From Pelagomonas calceolata (Eukaryota > Sar > Pelagophyceae > Pelagomonadales > Pelagomonadaceae): DNA of 64,000 nucleotides. Below, piece after piece: positions 10,122 to 20,402 of this stretch (within the stretch, counting starts at the first letter, position 1; each line of letters starts with the position of its first letter). The stretch lies in NCBI GenBank assembly GCA_918797485.1, contig CAKKNE010000002.1, positions 1 to 64,000 of the forward strand, in the 5' to 3' direction. The notes below the pieces were generated by a model. That model did no database searches. It saw nothing but the letters and a program-made list of their open reading frames with translations, and was not told where the DNA came from. The position numbers and the translations under genes are program-made.

Positions 10122-10871
10122 ATGCGTCGCCTCCTCGCCCTGACTACCACAACACTAGTATGCGCCCTCGCTCCGAGCGATACGCGACCATTCCTCACGC
10201 TGCTAGATGGGAGCGGCAGCCAGCGCCTCCCGGCGAGCATGGTGGACCGCTTCCCGACGTGGCTTTTCGATGGGGCCTGGCAACGCGTGCCCGACAGCGA
10301 CGGCTTCGTGAACCCCCATAGCTGTGACGACGTCTGGCATGCTTCAGACCTTCCGGAGCCCGCGCCGCGACTGTGCGTCGGCCTGCACGTGCGCGACGGC
10401 TCCCTTCGGCACGTATTTCCTGCGGTAGACCTCGACGTTGACGGCTACCGGAACCGAGGACTGAAGACGGTGCCGCGTGCGCATCAGTGGCTGGCGTTCA
10501 GCGCGGCGCTGCCGACGGAGCTCAACCTCTACGCCGGTGGGCATAGCTACTCCGCGACGGATACCCTCGGCCGCGTCGTCGAGGCGCTCGCAACCGATGC
10601 GCCCGACGAACTGGGCCAGGGCTCGCATGTCATCCACGCGGTCGTCGAGGGCGCGCCGCCGCTTCCTCCGTTGCTCACGAGCACCGAGGAGCAGGAGGCG
10701 CGCCTCGTCGTCTTCCTGGCCGACGCCCTCTTCGACGCCCGAGACGCTGCCGAAGTCGAGAGAGCTGGCATTCTAGACGTCCTAGTGCTCGAGACGGCCG
10801 CAGGCAGTGCAAGTGAGCACCTGCCAGCAGCCTATGCCGGTCTGTTCGCGGGGAGGTCGTCAGGTGCGTAA
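10122..10871 (+). CDS. Secreted or lumenal protein of unknown function
   Basis: 249 aa, one exon. The first ~20 residues (MRRLLALTTTTLVCALA) are a likely signal peptide. The rest is a mixed globular sequence with two histidine/aspartate-rich stretches (NPHSCDDVWHA; RDGSLRHVFPAVDLDVDGYRN) and no family motif I recognise. It converges on the methyltransferase at 10.9 kb, and the two genes share a duplicated upstream region, so they may be co-expressed. The last codons contain GTGCGTAA, which resembles a donor, but no sensible downstream exon exists. Confidence 0.6.
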   Translation: MRRLLALTTTTLVCALAPSDTRPFLTLLDGSGSQRLPASMVDRFPTWLFDGAWQRVPDSDGFVNPHSCDDVWHASDLPEPAPRLCVGLHVRDGSLRHVFPAVDLDVDGYRNRGLKTVPRAHQWLAFSAALPTELNLYAGGHSYSATDTLGRVVEALATDAPDELGQGSHVIHAVVEGAPPLPPLLTSTEEQEARLVVFLADALFDARDAAEVERAGILDVLVLETAAGSASEHLPAAYAGLFAGRSSGA

Positions 10872-10910
10872 CAAAGAGAGTAAATTAGAAACAACACACA
10901 CGGATCCAGA

Positions 10911-11651
10911 TCAACGCACTAGCACGCCTGCGACTTGCTTCGAGACCGGCCACATGTCGTCGTCGAGGTACTCCTCGAACTCGAGGACTTCCGTGAACGG
11001 CCCTCCGGACTTCTTCGTCGCGCCGAGCAATGCGCGGTCTATGGGGCGGTGCAGGTGGCAGTTGTTTGCCACTCGCTGTTGGAGCGGGTCCAGCACCCGC
11101 TGCTGCACGTCCAGGAGCGTGCCGTCCTCCGCCGCGACGTGCTCGACGAAGCCGTAGCGCCCGTTCTTCTTGAGGACGCGCGCGACTTCCAGAATGGTCG
11201 CCTCGACGTCGTCGACCGAGCACAGGCACAGCGTCGAGACTACGGCGTCGAAGGACGCGTCGTCGAACGGCAGCTTCTCTGCTGCGCCGAGCACGAACTC
11301 GTAGCTCTCGAGTTGTGAGGACTGTCGCGCCGGCCTTGCTGGCGTTCTGGCGTCGAGCCCGACGAGCGACGTGCGTTTCGGATAGAGGTCCGCGTTCTTA
11401 TTTTCGCCGACGCCCAGTTCGAGGACTTTCAGCCCTTCTTTCGCAACAGCGGAGAAGATTGTTCGTCGCTTCGCCAACCCGTACGGGCTGGTCGGCCCGC
11501 CGCTCTGCAGCGCTTTTACGACCTTCACCACGCAAAAGGGCGTCCACGCAATCGCCGCGCCGCGCGCGATTTGACGCCGCGTGAGCTTGAAGGGCAGAGC
11601 TGCTGGCATCGATGCGAGCAGCAGCAACAGACGTTTTACGGTTGCCACCAT
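10911..11651 (-). CDS. METTL7-like SAM-dependent methyltransferase
   Basis: 246 aa from the first in-frame ATG (11651). The hydrophobic N terminus (VKRLLLLLASMPAALPF) looks like a signal or membrane anchor. The class I methyltransferase core is clear: motif I VLELGVGENKN, the acidic residue in LVGLDARTP, then AEKLPFDDASFDAVVSTLCLCSV and EVARVLKKNGRYGFVEHV. The STLCLCSV and FVEHV wording plus the closing CHLHRPIDRALLG is characteristic of the METTL7/TMT1 group, membrane-bound methyltransferases acting on thiols or lipids. Substrate is unknown here. The upstream region is an inverted copy of that of the neighbour at 10122. Confidence 0.8.
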   Translation of the reverse strand: MVATVKRLLLLLASMPAALPFKLTRRQIARGAAIAWTPFCVVKVVKALQSGGPTSPYGLAKRRTIFSAVAKEGLKVLELGVGENKNADLYPKRTSLVGLDARTPARPARQSSQLESYEFVLGAAEKLPFDDASFDAVVSTLCLCSVDDVEATILEVARVLKKNGRYGFVEHVAAEDGTLLDVQQRVLDPLQQRVANNCHLHRPIDRALLGATKKSGGPFTEVLEFEEYLDDDMWPVSKQVAGVLVR

Positions 11652-11656
11652 CGTGC

Positions 11657-11792
11657 AGCACGGCAGCACTGCGTCAGGCTCAAGTGCTCAGTTGTGCAGC
11701 AGCGATGCCAAAGCGGTCGCAGCGGTCGTCTGCTGCCGTAGGTGTATAAATGCTGGCGCAAGGCGGGTCTGCAAGCCGCTGCACTTGCATCG
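11657..11792 (-). repeat. Right copy of the inverted upstream repeat
   Basis: Read on the minus strand this matches 9961-10105 over most of its length, including CAGCATTTATACACCTACGG and GCTGCACAACTGAGCACTT. It ends 6 bp before the methyltransferase ATG. Differences are mostly point changes plus one short gap, so the duplication is not very recent. Confidence 0.85.
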
Positions 11793-11962
11793 AGGCTGAA
11801 GACAACCGCACTCGCGAAAACCCGCTCCATAGATCGACGAGCGACCCGAGATCGATTTTGCAATGCACATCAGAATTGACTATAGCTATCTCGCATCAGA
11901 TTAACTAGGAAACTTATTAAACTAAACAAACAAGACGTCTCTGGATCAACTTGAAAACGCAG

Positions 11963-13658
11963 TCAGGAATGATCCGGCTTCCACAACCGCCAATGCCTCG
12001 CAAGGCGGACTTTATCGGTACCGCGCGCAAGTCCGTGCGCGTCCCGCCAGGCGTTCGAAACACCTTTCGTCGCCGCAGTCACACTTTTCAGCGCCCCGCC
12101 GCCTTTCGGCACGGTCACATTCTTCAGCGCCCCGGCGCCTTTCGGCACGACGGTCACATTCTTCAGCGTTCCGCCGCCCTTGGATTCCTGGCATGTGACA
12201 AGCGCGTAGAGCTTGAACCGAGCGGCCGTGGTTTGTGGCGGGAGACGGACGAAAAATGAGACGTTGTGGACGCCGGCGGCGAAGCCTCGGATATGGTACT
12301 GGTTTGGCAGGCGCTTCCGTGACTGGCTGTTAATGTTCATGTGCGTGCCAAAGGCGAACGTCGTCGTGGCGCGCTGCGTGGACCGGTCCTCCCAGTGCGC
12401 GGAGAGCGCGTTCTCGTGTAGCTGAGCCCCGTCGACGGAGAGGGCAACCGTCCCGTGCCAGTCGTAGGACTTGAGGTATTCGACGGCAAGTACGCCCGCC
12501 CTTGAAAAGTTAAGCGAGAATTCCAGTTTTGAATCAGCCACCGATATGTTAGGGGTCGCGATTCCGAGCCAGCCGAACTTGTCTTCTCGTCCGCCGGCAT
12601 CGTCGGCCGTATAGCGCCTGGGCGGAACAACCAGTGACGGGAAGGAAGCGTCACGAGACACGGCGCACGCGCCACGCGCTTCCGACCGTCGATGCGACCG
12701 TCCCGAGCGACGGCTCGCCGGGCGGCAGCGACGCGTAGTAGTCGAGGGGAGCGGCGCACGTCACGAAGAACGCCCTCGCCGCGACCGACGCGAGCGGCGG
12801 CGGCAAGGGGGCGTTTGCGCGCGTCGTGCGGGAGCAGTCCGTAGGGCGCGCCGCGAGGAACCACCAGACCAAATCTCCGAGGGCGTGATGCACGGTTGGT
12901 GGCGGGTGAGCAACATTTGGTTTCCACGAGCAATTGTGGTGGAGAGGGGCGCCTGCCGCCGCCCTGTGATACGCGAGCACGTCGAGGTCGTAGTGCTCTG
13001 CCGCTGCGGCGTGCGCTTTGACGGGCCCAGAGCCTTCGATAACTACGACAACAGGAGGCGGGTCCCGGGAGAGGAGCTCGCGCAGGAGGACGTCCGCCGC
13101 CGCGACCCGCAAATCCTTGAACCGACCCTGGCGATAGACGGCCTTGTGCGCGTCGGCATCATTTACTCCGTAATCCCAGAGAACGACGCTCACGTTCGGC
13201 ACGGTCATATCCAGGCGCGGCGGGAGCGTCGCGGTGACGCAGCCGGTGCACGTCCCCGAGACGGCGAGGTTGTGGACGCGGACTCGTGCGTCGCTCTCAG
13301 CGTCGCTGGCCGCCCGCGCCGCGAGTCGCGCTGGCCACGGACACTCGGCCGCGCTGCCGCAGCCCGTGCCTTTGGTCATGGACCCTCCGAGCGTCGCAAC
13401 TTCGAGCGGTGGGCCGCCGGCGGCGGCCGCACATCGCAGCTCCTCGAGGCGGCCGGACCTCGAGCGTCGCTTCCACGCGAGCGCGCCGCCGGTCCGGTTG
13501 AGGTACTGGACGAAGGTCTCATTGTTGTTGGCCGCGGGGATAGTGCGGTGCGCATTGTCGGCAGCGGGGATAGCCGCCCTATTGCGACTCGTACGGTAAG
13601 GGCGGAGCGCAGCTTCAGCTGCTGCTGCTGCGCACCACACCCATGCCCACAGGCGCAT
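11963..13658 (-). CDS. Secreted SGNH/GDSL-type esterase-like protein
   Basis: 546 aa in two exons (13658-12673; 12617-11963). Signal peptide (MRLWAWVWCAAAAAEA). SGNH blocks: EVATLGGSMTKG (block I, GGS in place of GDS), SGTCTGC (block II), WDYGVNDADAH (block III, GxND) and HHALGDLVWWF (block V region). The C-terminal half is a beta-rich region with a threefold repeat near the end (LKNVTV-PKGAGA, LKNVTV-PKGGGA, LKSVT). Similar proteins of algae and animals are predicted polysaccharide or lipid esterases. The intron is best read as GC-AG (12618-12672), giving AWRYTADD across the joint; a GT donor three bases upstream also keeps the frame. Confidence 0.65.
12618..12672 (-). other. Probable GC-AG intron, GCGC family
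   Basis: Starts GCGCGTGCGCCG, ends TTCCGCCCAG, 55 bp. GGCGC occurs at both exon junctions as a short direct repeat. Frame continuity requires an intron here. Confidence 0.6.
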
Positions 13659-13983
13659 ATCACTCCGAGCTACGGGCTAGACCAGAAAGGGCTGCGCTTT
13701 CATGCTTCCGGGGCAGCCATCGTTTGATGCCTTCTGCTGCACCACGGCGTCCGGTTGGCCAATCATGGAGCTGATCACAAAAAAACAATATAAACGGGTT
13801 TTTTAAGCCCCGTTCGCGAGCCCCTCAGCCTGCCCTGAGAGAGGGCCTCGGCCGTATCCAGTACTCTTCGAAGAAAACCCGTGTTCTACCCTTCGCAGAG
13901 AGCTCGAGCAGCCCAAAGAGATTAGAACCTCTCGCAAGGCTGCCCATCACACTTTTCCAGGACCGCTGGCCGGGCGCGCCGTC

Positions 13984-14337
13984 ATGTTGCGCTTCGCCTG
14001 GCTGCTGGCGGGCGCCTCGGCGGTCACCCAGACGTTCTACGTGTGCAACGACGCCGGCGACCTCGACTTTCGGGGCAGCTACGACCTCGACGAGGACACG
14101 CACGCCAACAAGCCCACGTGGACGAACGCGCAGGGCAAGACCATTTTCGCGCACGGTCCCTTTTGGTACATCGGCGACCTCTCGCCGCACCCCGTCGAGA
14201 CGGGCTACCGCGGCGTCGTCGACTGCCCGCGCAACGCGGACGAGCCGGGCACGGACTGCGTCTACACCGCCTCGAAGAACGGCCGGGAGCCGGTGCCCGT
14301 GCTCTCGACGGCGCCGTGCGGCGGCGGCGAGCTCTAG
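13984..14337 (+). CDS. Small secreted protein
   Basis: 117 aa with a signal peptide (MLRFAWLLAGASAVTQ). The mature part has four cysteines, several aromatic residues and a FWYIGDLSPHP segment. It has the look of the short 'is-it-edible' display domains common in algal secreted proteins (GKTIFAHGPFWYIGD), but I cannot name the family. The last codons and the stop are repeated in the downstream tandem array. Nothing is identified in 13659-13983. Confidence 0.6.
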   Translation: MLRFAWLLAGASAVTQTFYVCNDAGDLDFRGSYDLDEDTHANKPTWTNAQGKTIFAHGPFWYIGDLSPHPVETGYRGVVDCPRNADEPGTDCVYTASKNGREPVPVLSTAPCGGGEL

Positions 14338-14408
14338 ACTCCGTGCGGCGGCGGCGCGGGCGAGCTCTAGACTCCGTGCGGCGGCGGCGCGGGCGAGCTC
14401 TAGACTCC
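14329..14408 (+). repeat. ~33-bp tandem repeat overlapping a stop codon
   Basis: The unit GAGCTCTAGACTCCGTGCGG plus a GCG run occurs two and a half times. The first unit contains the stop codon of the secreted-protein gene. GC-rich slippage duplication of the gene's 3' end is the simplest origin. Confidence 0.8.
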
Positions 14409-14470
14409 AGTGGTGGGGTATGTATTAAGATTATTCTCTCGCGGTGCTGCTAACCGGGCGGAAGGCCCCC

Positions 14471-15941
14471 TCACATCCTCTCCCGGATCTTCGCTTTCCG
14501 CTCCGGCGACGCCTTCGCGAACGTGTCGATGATCGACCCGTTCAGCGAGCGCTCGGCCGCCGTCATGACGACCTTCTCGGCCTCGCGCCGTTGCGCGACC
14601 GCGCGGCTCTGCTCCTGGAGGATGCCGACGAAGCGCCGCTGCCTGGCGAGCTTGTCGCGCGCGGCCGCCGCGGTCTCCTCGCGGAGCCGCTGCTGCGCGG
14701 CCTGGACGCGCTCGAAGTCGCGGCGGCGCTCGGCCGCGGCGGCGGCGCGGTCGCGCGCCTTTCGTGCCAGCTGCGAGTCGTTTTCGGCCTTGATCTTGGC
14801 ATTCGTGTCCGCTATCTTCGCGAGGTCCGAGCGGTGGCGATCCTCGATCGCCTGGGCCTGCTTCTCGAGGTAGCGCCGAATCATGGCGTCCTCGGCGGCC
14901 GCCGCGTCGGCCTGCTCCTTGCCGGCGCCTTGCGCGAAGTTCGACTGGAACCTGTGCGTAGACACCAACTCGTCGACGGTTGACGCGACGGCGTCGCCGC
15001 GAGGCCGTAAAACGATCGAAGGGCAGCGAAGCGTTCGATGTCCGCGCGGAGCATCACCGCGCGATCCGGGCGTCCCGCTGCGCCTTGACCATCGCGCGCC
15101 GCCGCTCCGTCTCGTCCTGCGCCTCGCGCGCCTCGCGGTCGATGCGGGCGTTCTCGCGCCACTCGGCGAGCTTCTGCTCCTCCTTGTGCTTGCGCGCGAC
15201 GATGATCTCCCGCGCGAGCCGCTCCTGCTCGGCCTGGAAGCTCTTCTTGAGCCGCGCGTTCTTCCGCTCCTCCGCGAGGAGCGACGCCTTCGCGGCGTCG
15301 ACCTCGACCCGCTCGGCGGCCTCCTCGGCGGCGCGCTGCCGCGCGCGCTGGGCCGCGTACGCCTTAGCCTGCTCGTCGAACATCTTGCGGTCGCGCTCCT
15401 TCTTCTCGCGCGCGGCGACCTTCTCGGCGCGCACGGCGGCCGCCACCCGCCGCGCGTCGGCCTGCGCCTCGCGCTTCACGGCCTCGCGGCGCTGGCGCTC
15501 AATCTCGCGGGCCCGCTCGTTCTCCTTGAGCTGCGCGTTGATGATGCGCGCCGCTTCCGCGTCCTTGCGCTTGTTTTCCGCCTTGCGCCGGTCGTCCTCC
15601 TCGGCGTCGGCGACGGCCTTGCAGGCCGTCAGGAGGCGCCAGTCCAGGGGCACGTCGTCGCTCGACGGCGGCCGCGAGCCGCGGGGCGCGGGCGCGGGCG
15701 CGGGCGCGGGCCGCCGCGGCCGCCGCGTGGACATGGCGGCGGCGCGCTGCGCCGCGGCGATCTCTCGTGCGACCTTTTCGGGCTCGAGCGACTTTCGGCG
15801 GAGCGCCTCGAGGCGGGCGCGCTTCTCCGGGCTGCCCTTCCACATCGGGGGGCTCGCCACGACCGCGCCGGGCCGAAGCTCCGGCAAGGGCTTCTTGCCG
15901 GCCTCGGGATCGCCGTTCTTGGGCCGCGCGAAGGACCCCAT
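14471..15941 (-). CDS. Coiled-coil protein, trichohyalin-plectin-homology-like
   Basis: 454 aa in two exons (15941-15058; 14951-14471); GT-AG intron of 106 bp. After a ~130-residue low-complexity head with a PAPAPAPAP run, the protein is one long charged coiled coil (R/K/E/A), with ARIINAQLKENERAREIERQ near residue 190. That wording resembles the TPH domain of axonemal proteins such as MNS1, CFAP53 and CFAP45, which line the inside of flagellar doublet microtubules. The ciliary assignment is inference; the coiled coil itself is plain. The start was set at the first ATG followed by sustained GC-rich coding bias. The 15942-16501 gap contains CTCCGAAGTGCAG twice (about 15983 and 16019) and nothing else. 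Confidence 0.65.
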
Positions 15942-16501
15942 GAGTGTGCGACTGCTCAGCCTCCCTCGAGAAGTAGCACTATCTCCGAAGTGCAGCCAGT
16001 CTCCCCTCTGGAGCACTCTCTCCGAAGTGCAGAATTGCCCGGCCCTCTCTGGCGGACGATGAGACCACCACGACGCGACGGGGCGCTCAAGATGGGCAGC
16101 GTCCTCTGCCGCTCCCACGGAGAGCGTCTCGACCAGCGCTACCTTTTTGGATGATACAAGTGTGGTACCTACCGGGCACGAGGCTATTACATTGGGCTTG
16201 TCGAAAGCCGTGGTACGCCCTTTTGGACAGGTGGGCAGCGTGTGCTTCGAGTGCGGGTTTTGCGAGCTCTTTGCGAAAAAAAGCTTTGGCAGCACGCTCA
16301 TGCACAAGCAGCGTTCTGCAGAGTCGCACGACTGCTAAAGATCACCGACCGACAAGCCGTAACTGCAATAATCCGAAAGCAGTGCGCCTGCAGATCACCA
16401 AAAAGCACTTTTTGCCCAAAATAGAAGTCGCACAGCGCTCAGGATAGACGTCGGCAGCCGTGCTCGCGCGTGCTCGCTTCAACAGCTTCCGGAACGTAAC
16501 G

Positions 16502-17455
16502 ATGCCCACTGAGCAGGAGCTGGACCAGATCTTCCTCGCCGCGGCCGAGCGGGCCGGCGGCATCCAGCCCCTGCTGACGTCGTTCTTCGGCTTCCTGCAC
16601 CGGCGCACGGACTTTTACATCGAGCACGGCGGCGTCAAGGGCCGGGCGTACGACGCGGGCTTCGCGCCCGGGCAGGCGGAGGCCATGGTCCGCGCGGCGT
16701 TCATGGCGCACCCGACGCGGCCGCTCGAGGGCAGCAACGTGGAGCGGTCCGCGGCGGCGCACCGCGCCGGCTGCGAGGCGACGCTCGTCGAGCGCGCGCG
16801 CGACAGGAAGGCGCGCGCGCCGGCGCCGGCGCCGGCGCCGGCCGCGCGCGGCGCCGACGGCCGCTACGACGGCGTGCGCTACACCGACGACGGCGTCCAG
16901 ATACCCGTCGGGAACGGCGGCATCGCCGCGACCCACTCCTGGACGCAGACGCTCTACGAGACGACGGTCACGATCGACGTCCCGGCCGCCACGAAGGCGA
17001 AAGACGTGGCGTGCAAGATCTCCGCGCGGGGGCTGACGCTGGACATCGCCGGCGGCGCGGTGTCCCTCGCGGGCAACTGGTACGACGTCATCGACGCGGG
17101 CGCGTCGTGCTGGACGCTCGACAGGCCCGGGCGCGACCGCGCGTGCCTCGTGCTGACGCTCGAGAAGACGCAGGAAACCTGGTGGCGGTCCGTCTTCAAG
17201 GACGCGCCCAAAGCCGACCAGATCGACGCCCAGAAGGTCGACTCGACGAAGCGCATGGACGAGTACGACGAGAAGACCCAGGCCGGCATCCGCAAGTGCA
17301 TGTTCGACCAGCGCCAGCGGCGGCGCGGGCTCCCGACGTCCGAGGAGAGCCAGGTCGACAGCATACTCGAGAGCGCGAAGAACCTGCCCAACTCACCTTT
17401 CCGCACGGACGGCCCGCCGCCGGACCTGTACCCGCCGGCGCCGCCGACGCCCTGA
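16502..17455 (+). CDS. NudC-domain protein (NUDCD3-like)
   Basis: 317 aa, one exon. The N-terminal helical part (residues 1-55: ELDQIFLAAAERAGGIQ, then SFFGFLHRRTDFY) is the NudC N-terminal dimerisation-type domain. A PAPAPAPA linker precedes the CS domain (SWTQTLYETTVTIDVP, then ARGLTLDIAGG and WTLDR). The C-terminal WWRSVFKDAPKADQIDAQKVDSTKRMDEYD is typical of NUDCD3-like members. NudC proteins are Hsp90 co-chaperones that stabilise dynein intermediate chains and other beta-propeller clients. The start is the ATG at 16502; an earlier non-ATG extension is unlikely. Confidence 0.85.
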   Translation: MPTEQELDQIFLAAAERAGGIQPLLTSFFGFLHRRTDFYIEHGGVKGRAYDAGFAPGQAEAMVRAAFMAHPTRPLEGSNVERSAAAHRAGCEATLVERARDRKARAPAPAPAPAARGADGRYDGVRYTDDGVQIPVGNGGIAATHSWTQTLYETTVTIDVPAATKAKDVACKISARGLTLDIAGGAVSLAGNWYDVIDAGASCWTLDRPGRDRACLVLTLEKTQETWWRSVFKDAPKADQIDAQKVDSTKRMDEYDEKTQAGIRKCMFDQRQRRRGLPTSEESQVDSILESAKNLPNSPFRTDGPPPDLYPPAPPTP

Positions 17456-17633
17456 ATCCGGTTTTTGTAATTTTTCTAGAGGTCCAACCAAGCAGGTTGA
17501 TTCAACAGAGATTGCATCAGGACGTGAAGCGCCGGCTCGTGTTTTCCTAGAGGCCAGTTTAGCCGCGGCCCACCGGAAGTCCGACTCGGAGGGCCGAACT
17601 CGGGAAAGCAGGTCAAGTAAAACAAGCATTACA

Positions 17634-19878
17634 TCAGGACTTCCGCCGAAAGAACCGCCTCGCGCGCGCGAGGAAGCCCGGCTTCTCGGGCGCCGCGGGC
17701 CCCTCGGCGGGCGGCCGCGCGGACCGCAGGGAGACCGTGGAGCCCTGCGTGACCGCGGTGCCGTGCGTCGCGAGCGAGCCGAAGGTTTCGACGGTGAGCT
17801 CGGACGCGACGGACGCGTCGTCGGCCGCCGCGGGCGCGGGCGCGGCGGCCGCCGCGACGGCGCTCGCCTTCTTGGCCCGGCGGCCGCGGCGGCCCCTGCG
17901 GTCGGGCGACCGCGGCTCGTCGACGATGAAAGCGCCCGCCGACGCCGACGTCGCAACCGTCGGCTCCGTCACGACCGAGGCCGAGGCGAAGGTGCCGACG
18001 TCGAAGTCGACGGACGCGACGGACGCGTGCGACACGGCGTCGTCCTCGGTTTTCTTCGGCCGGAGCTTCCGCGCGAGCGCCGCCGCGCCGCGGCAGATAG
18101 CGGCCGGGTCGACGCAGTAGCAGCAGCAGTAGTAGCCTGGGTGGACACCGAAGCTGAGCCCGAGCAAAAACGGGAAGTTCGGCGCCGGGGCGCGCAGTAC
18201 CGCTTGCGCCAGGGCCGGAAGTCGGTCCGCGGCCGGCCGTTCCAGAACGCGTACGGGTCCGGCAGGACCACCGTGCCGACGAGGAAGTAGATCGGCAGCG
18301 GCCACGGGAGCGCCGGCTCGAGCCCGAGCTCGCCGACGAGCTGCTTGAGCGACGGGTTCGTGAACGTGCGGTCGCGCACCACGGACGACTCGTGGTGCAG
18401 CTCGATCTCGTAGAGGCTGAGCCAGAGGCAGAGCGCGCGCGAGAGCTGCAGCGCCGGCTCGTGGAGCTTCACGACGCCGTAGGCCGTCGAGAGCCGCATG
18501 CCGCGCTTCTGCATGAGCAGCGCGACCGTCGCCGCGACGGCGAGGCGGCAGCCCGTCGGGCAGCAGATGAGCACGCGGCCGCCGAGGTCCAGGGCCTCGG
18601 ACGCGAACGCCAGGCCCATGCCGAACTCGCGGCGGATGTCGTCCTGGCGCGCCGTCTCCTTGTCCGAGACGTAGAGGCGGCAGTAGATGAAGTCCTGGGG
18701 GTGCTGGTTCGAAAGGACCGGGCCGACCTGCGCGCGTCGTGCGTACATCGCGGAAGAGACGACGGATGATTCGGGCGCGGGGCGCGCGCCTTGAGGATGT
18801 GCGTGATGCCGAGCTCGACGAGCCGCTCCCGGCGCGGCTCGATGCGCTCCTTGGCCATGAGGAGCTCGTGCTCGATCCAGAAGACGTCCTGCTCCGGGTG
18901 CACCATGCCGAAGCCCTGGGAGCGCAGCAGCATCATGCCGAGCACCGAGCTGGCGTCGCGCGCGCGCCGCGACGGCTTCATGCTCTTGCCCAGCCGGTTG
19001 CGGGCCTTGCGCATCGCGCCGGCGCCGCAGCGCTTGGCGACGAGCGCGACCTCGGCGTCGCGGAACTGCTTCCGGTCGGGCCGCGGGTCCTCGGCCTCCT
19101 TCTCCGCGCGCTTGACGCGCTCCGTGATCTTGAAGCGCTCGCGCTCCAGCGCGCGCTCCGTGCGCACGTCCTGCTCCTTGCACCACTCGGCGAGCGTGAG
19201 CCCCTCGCAGCGCGCGAGGTACTTGGCGAAGTCGACGGGCGTGAGCGTCGTCGGCCCGGGCCGCTGGAGGTCGAGCGTGATCTTCGACGTGCCCGTGAGC
19301 TTTTTGGTCTGCTTGTTGTCCGCGACCGACATGCGCAGCTGGCGCATGTTCTCGGCCTCGGTCTCGAGCATCTGCTGCGAGTAGCGGTACGGGTCCCAGC
19401 CCGGCATCTGGCCGCGGCAGCACCGGTGGTCGAGCTCGTCGACCTCGAAGGGGTGCACGCGGATGTCGCGCATGCCCGCCTTGCGCCGCCGCCGCGCCTT
19501 TTCGCGCCGCCGCTCGTCGTCGTCCTCGCCCTCCTCCAGGTCCTCCTCGATGGGCCGCGCGGCGGACTCCTGCACGCTCGCGGAATGGTTCGCCAGGTCC
19601 TCGTGGTAGCGCTCGAGGCCCAGGTCCGCGCGCAGGCCGTCGGTCACGCAGCCGTACTCGTAGTACGACCGGTCCTGCATCTGCTGCCGCTCGAGCGAGG
19701 TCTCGTCGGCGCGCGGGTCGACGGCCTCGCGCCGCTGGTGCTTGCGCTTGACCTGGAGCACCGCGTTCGAGGCGCGCGTCTCCTGGCGCAGCCGGTTGTA
19801 GCGCATCATCGCCTGCATGCGCTGCTTCATGGCGTCGCTCCCGGGCTCCATGCGGAAGTTGGCCTGCTGGGCGGCCAT
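17634..19878 (-). CDS. Dual-specificity-phosphatase-like protein with long N-terminal extension
   Basis: Three exons (19878-18790; 18727-18196; 18136-17634), 707 aa, joined by two GC-AG introns. Residues 1-340 are charged and helical, of no known family. From ~345 the phosphatase-like part runs: LVELGITHILK, then DFIYCRLYVSD, and the loop ICCPTGCRLAVAATVA, which keeps C-x5-R but has isoleucine-cysteine where His-Cys is usual. PYAFWNGRPRTDFRPW and a cysteine-rich YYCCCYC stretch follow. The tail is low complexity. Both introns are supported because no GT donor in the right phase and of plausible length exists. Activity cannot be judged from sequence; it may bind rather than hydrolyse. Confidence 0.6.
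18137..18195 (-). other. GC-AG intron, GCGC family
   Basis: 59 bp, starts GCGCGCCCCGGC, ends GTCCACCCAG, phase 1. The only GT alternative would give a 35-bp intron. Confidence 0.7.
18728..18789 (-). other. GC-AG intron, GCGC family
   Basis: 62 bp, starts GCGCGCGCCCCG and ends GACGCGCGCAG; the two ends are complementary over seven bases. Phase 0. Joins HILK to VGPVLSNQ within the phosphatase-like domain. Confidence 0.8.
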
Positions 19879-20402
19879 CCTTTTGTTTCAGCCTGGCGTT
19901 GTCCACCCTGCCCTGTATGCTTTGAGTGGTGCTCCCCAGCCGAGTGGCCTAACTGACGAGCAGCGCTAAACAGCCGTCGTCCTCTCGTGTTTTTCCCCAC
20001 GGCTACGACTCGCGTCTGGGTCTGGTGTCCGCCGGGGCAGCCGCCGATGCCAAAGTCTGCTCGTCGAGCAGTTGGGTATCAGTACTTTAACCCGGTGTCA
20101 AGCTGGACCGCCAGCAGTCAATTGTGATACGCATGCGTGCGGTTGAGGTGTGATTGGTACTTGTGGTTAAAACGACTAATTAGGGTCTCATCGCGTCGCC
20201 GCCGGCCTACCCAACTTTTCGATAGACCAGTGGTGGTGCCGTCGCATCAACATTGCAGGCGTGGTCACTCCTACGCATAAGTACACGCCGTTGGTTGCTC
20301 GCGCGTCGCCGCCGCTGCGCCACGCACCTCTGTCCGGCAAGCCGACCCAAAGGCTAAGCGCCACGCGTCCGCGGTCGGAGCCGCCGTCGACCCCGGGCGA
20401 CC

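Noticed and set aside
10862-10925. Splice donor GTGCGT at the 3' end of the secreted-protein gene
   Set aside because: An intron here would lead into DNA antisense to the methyltransferase with no plausible exon.
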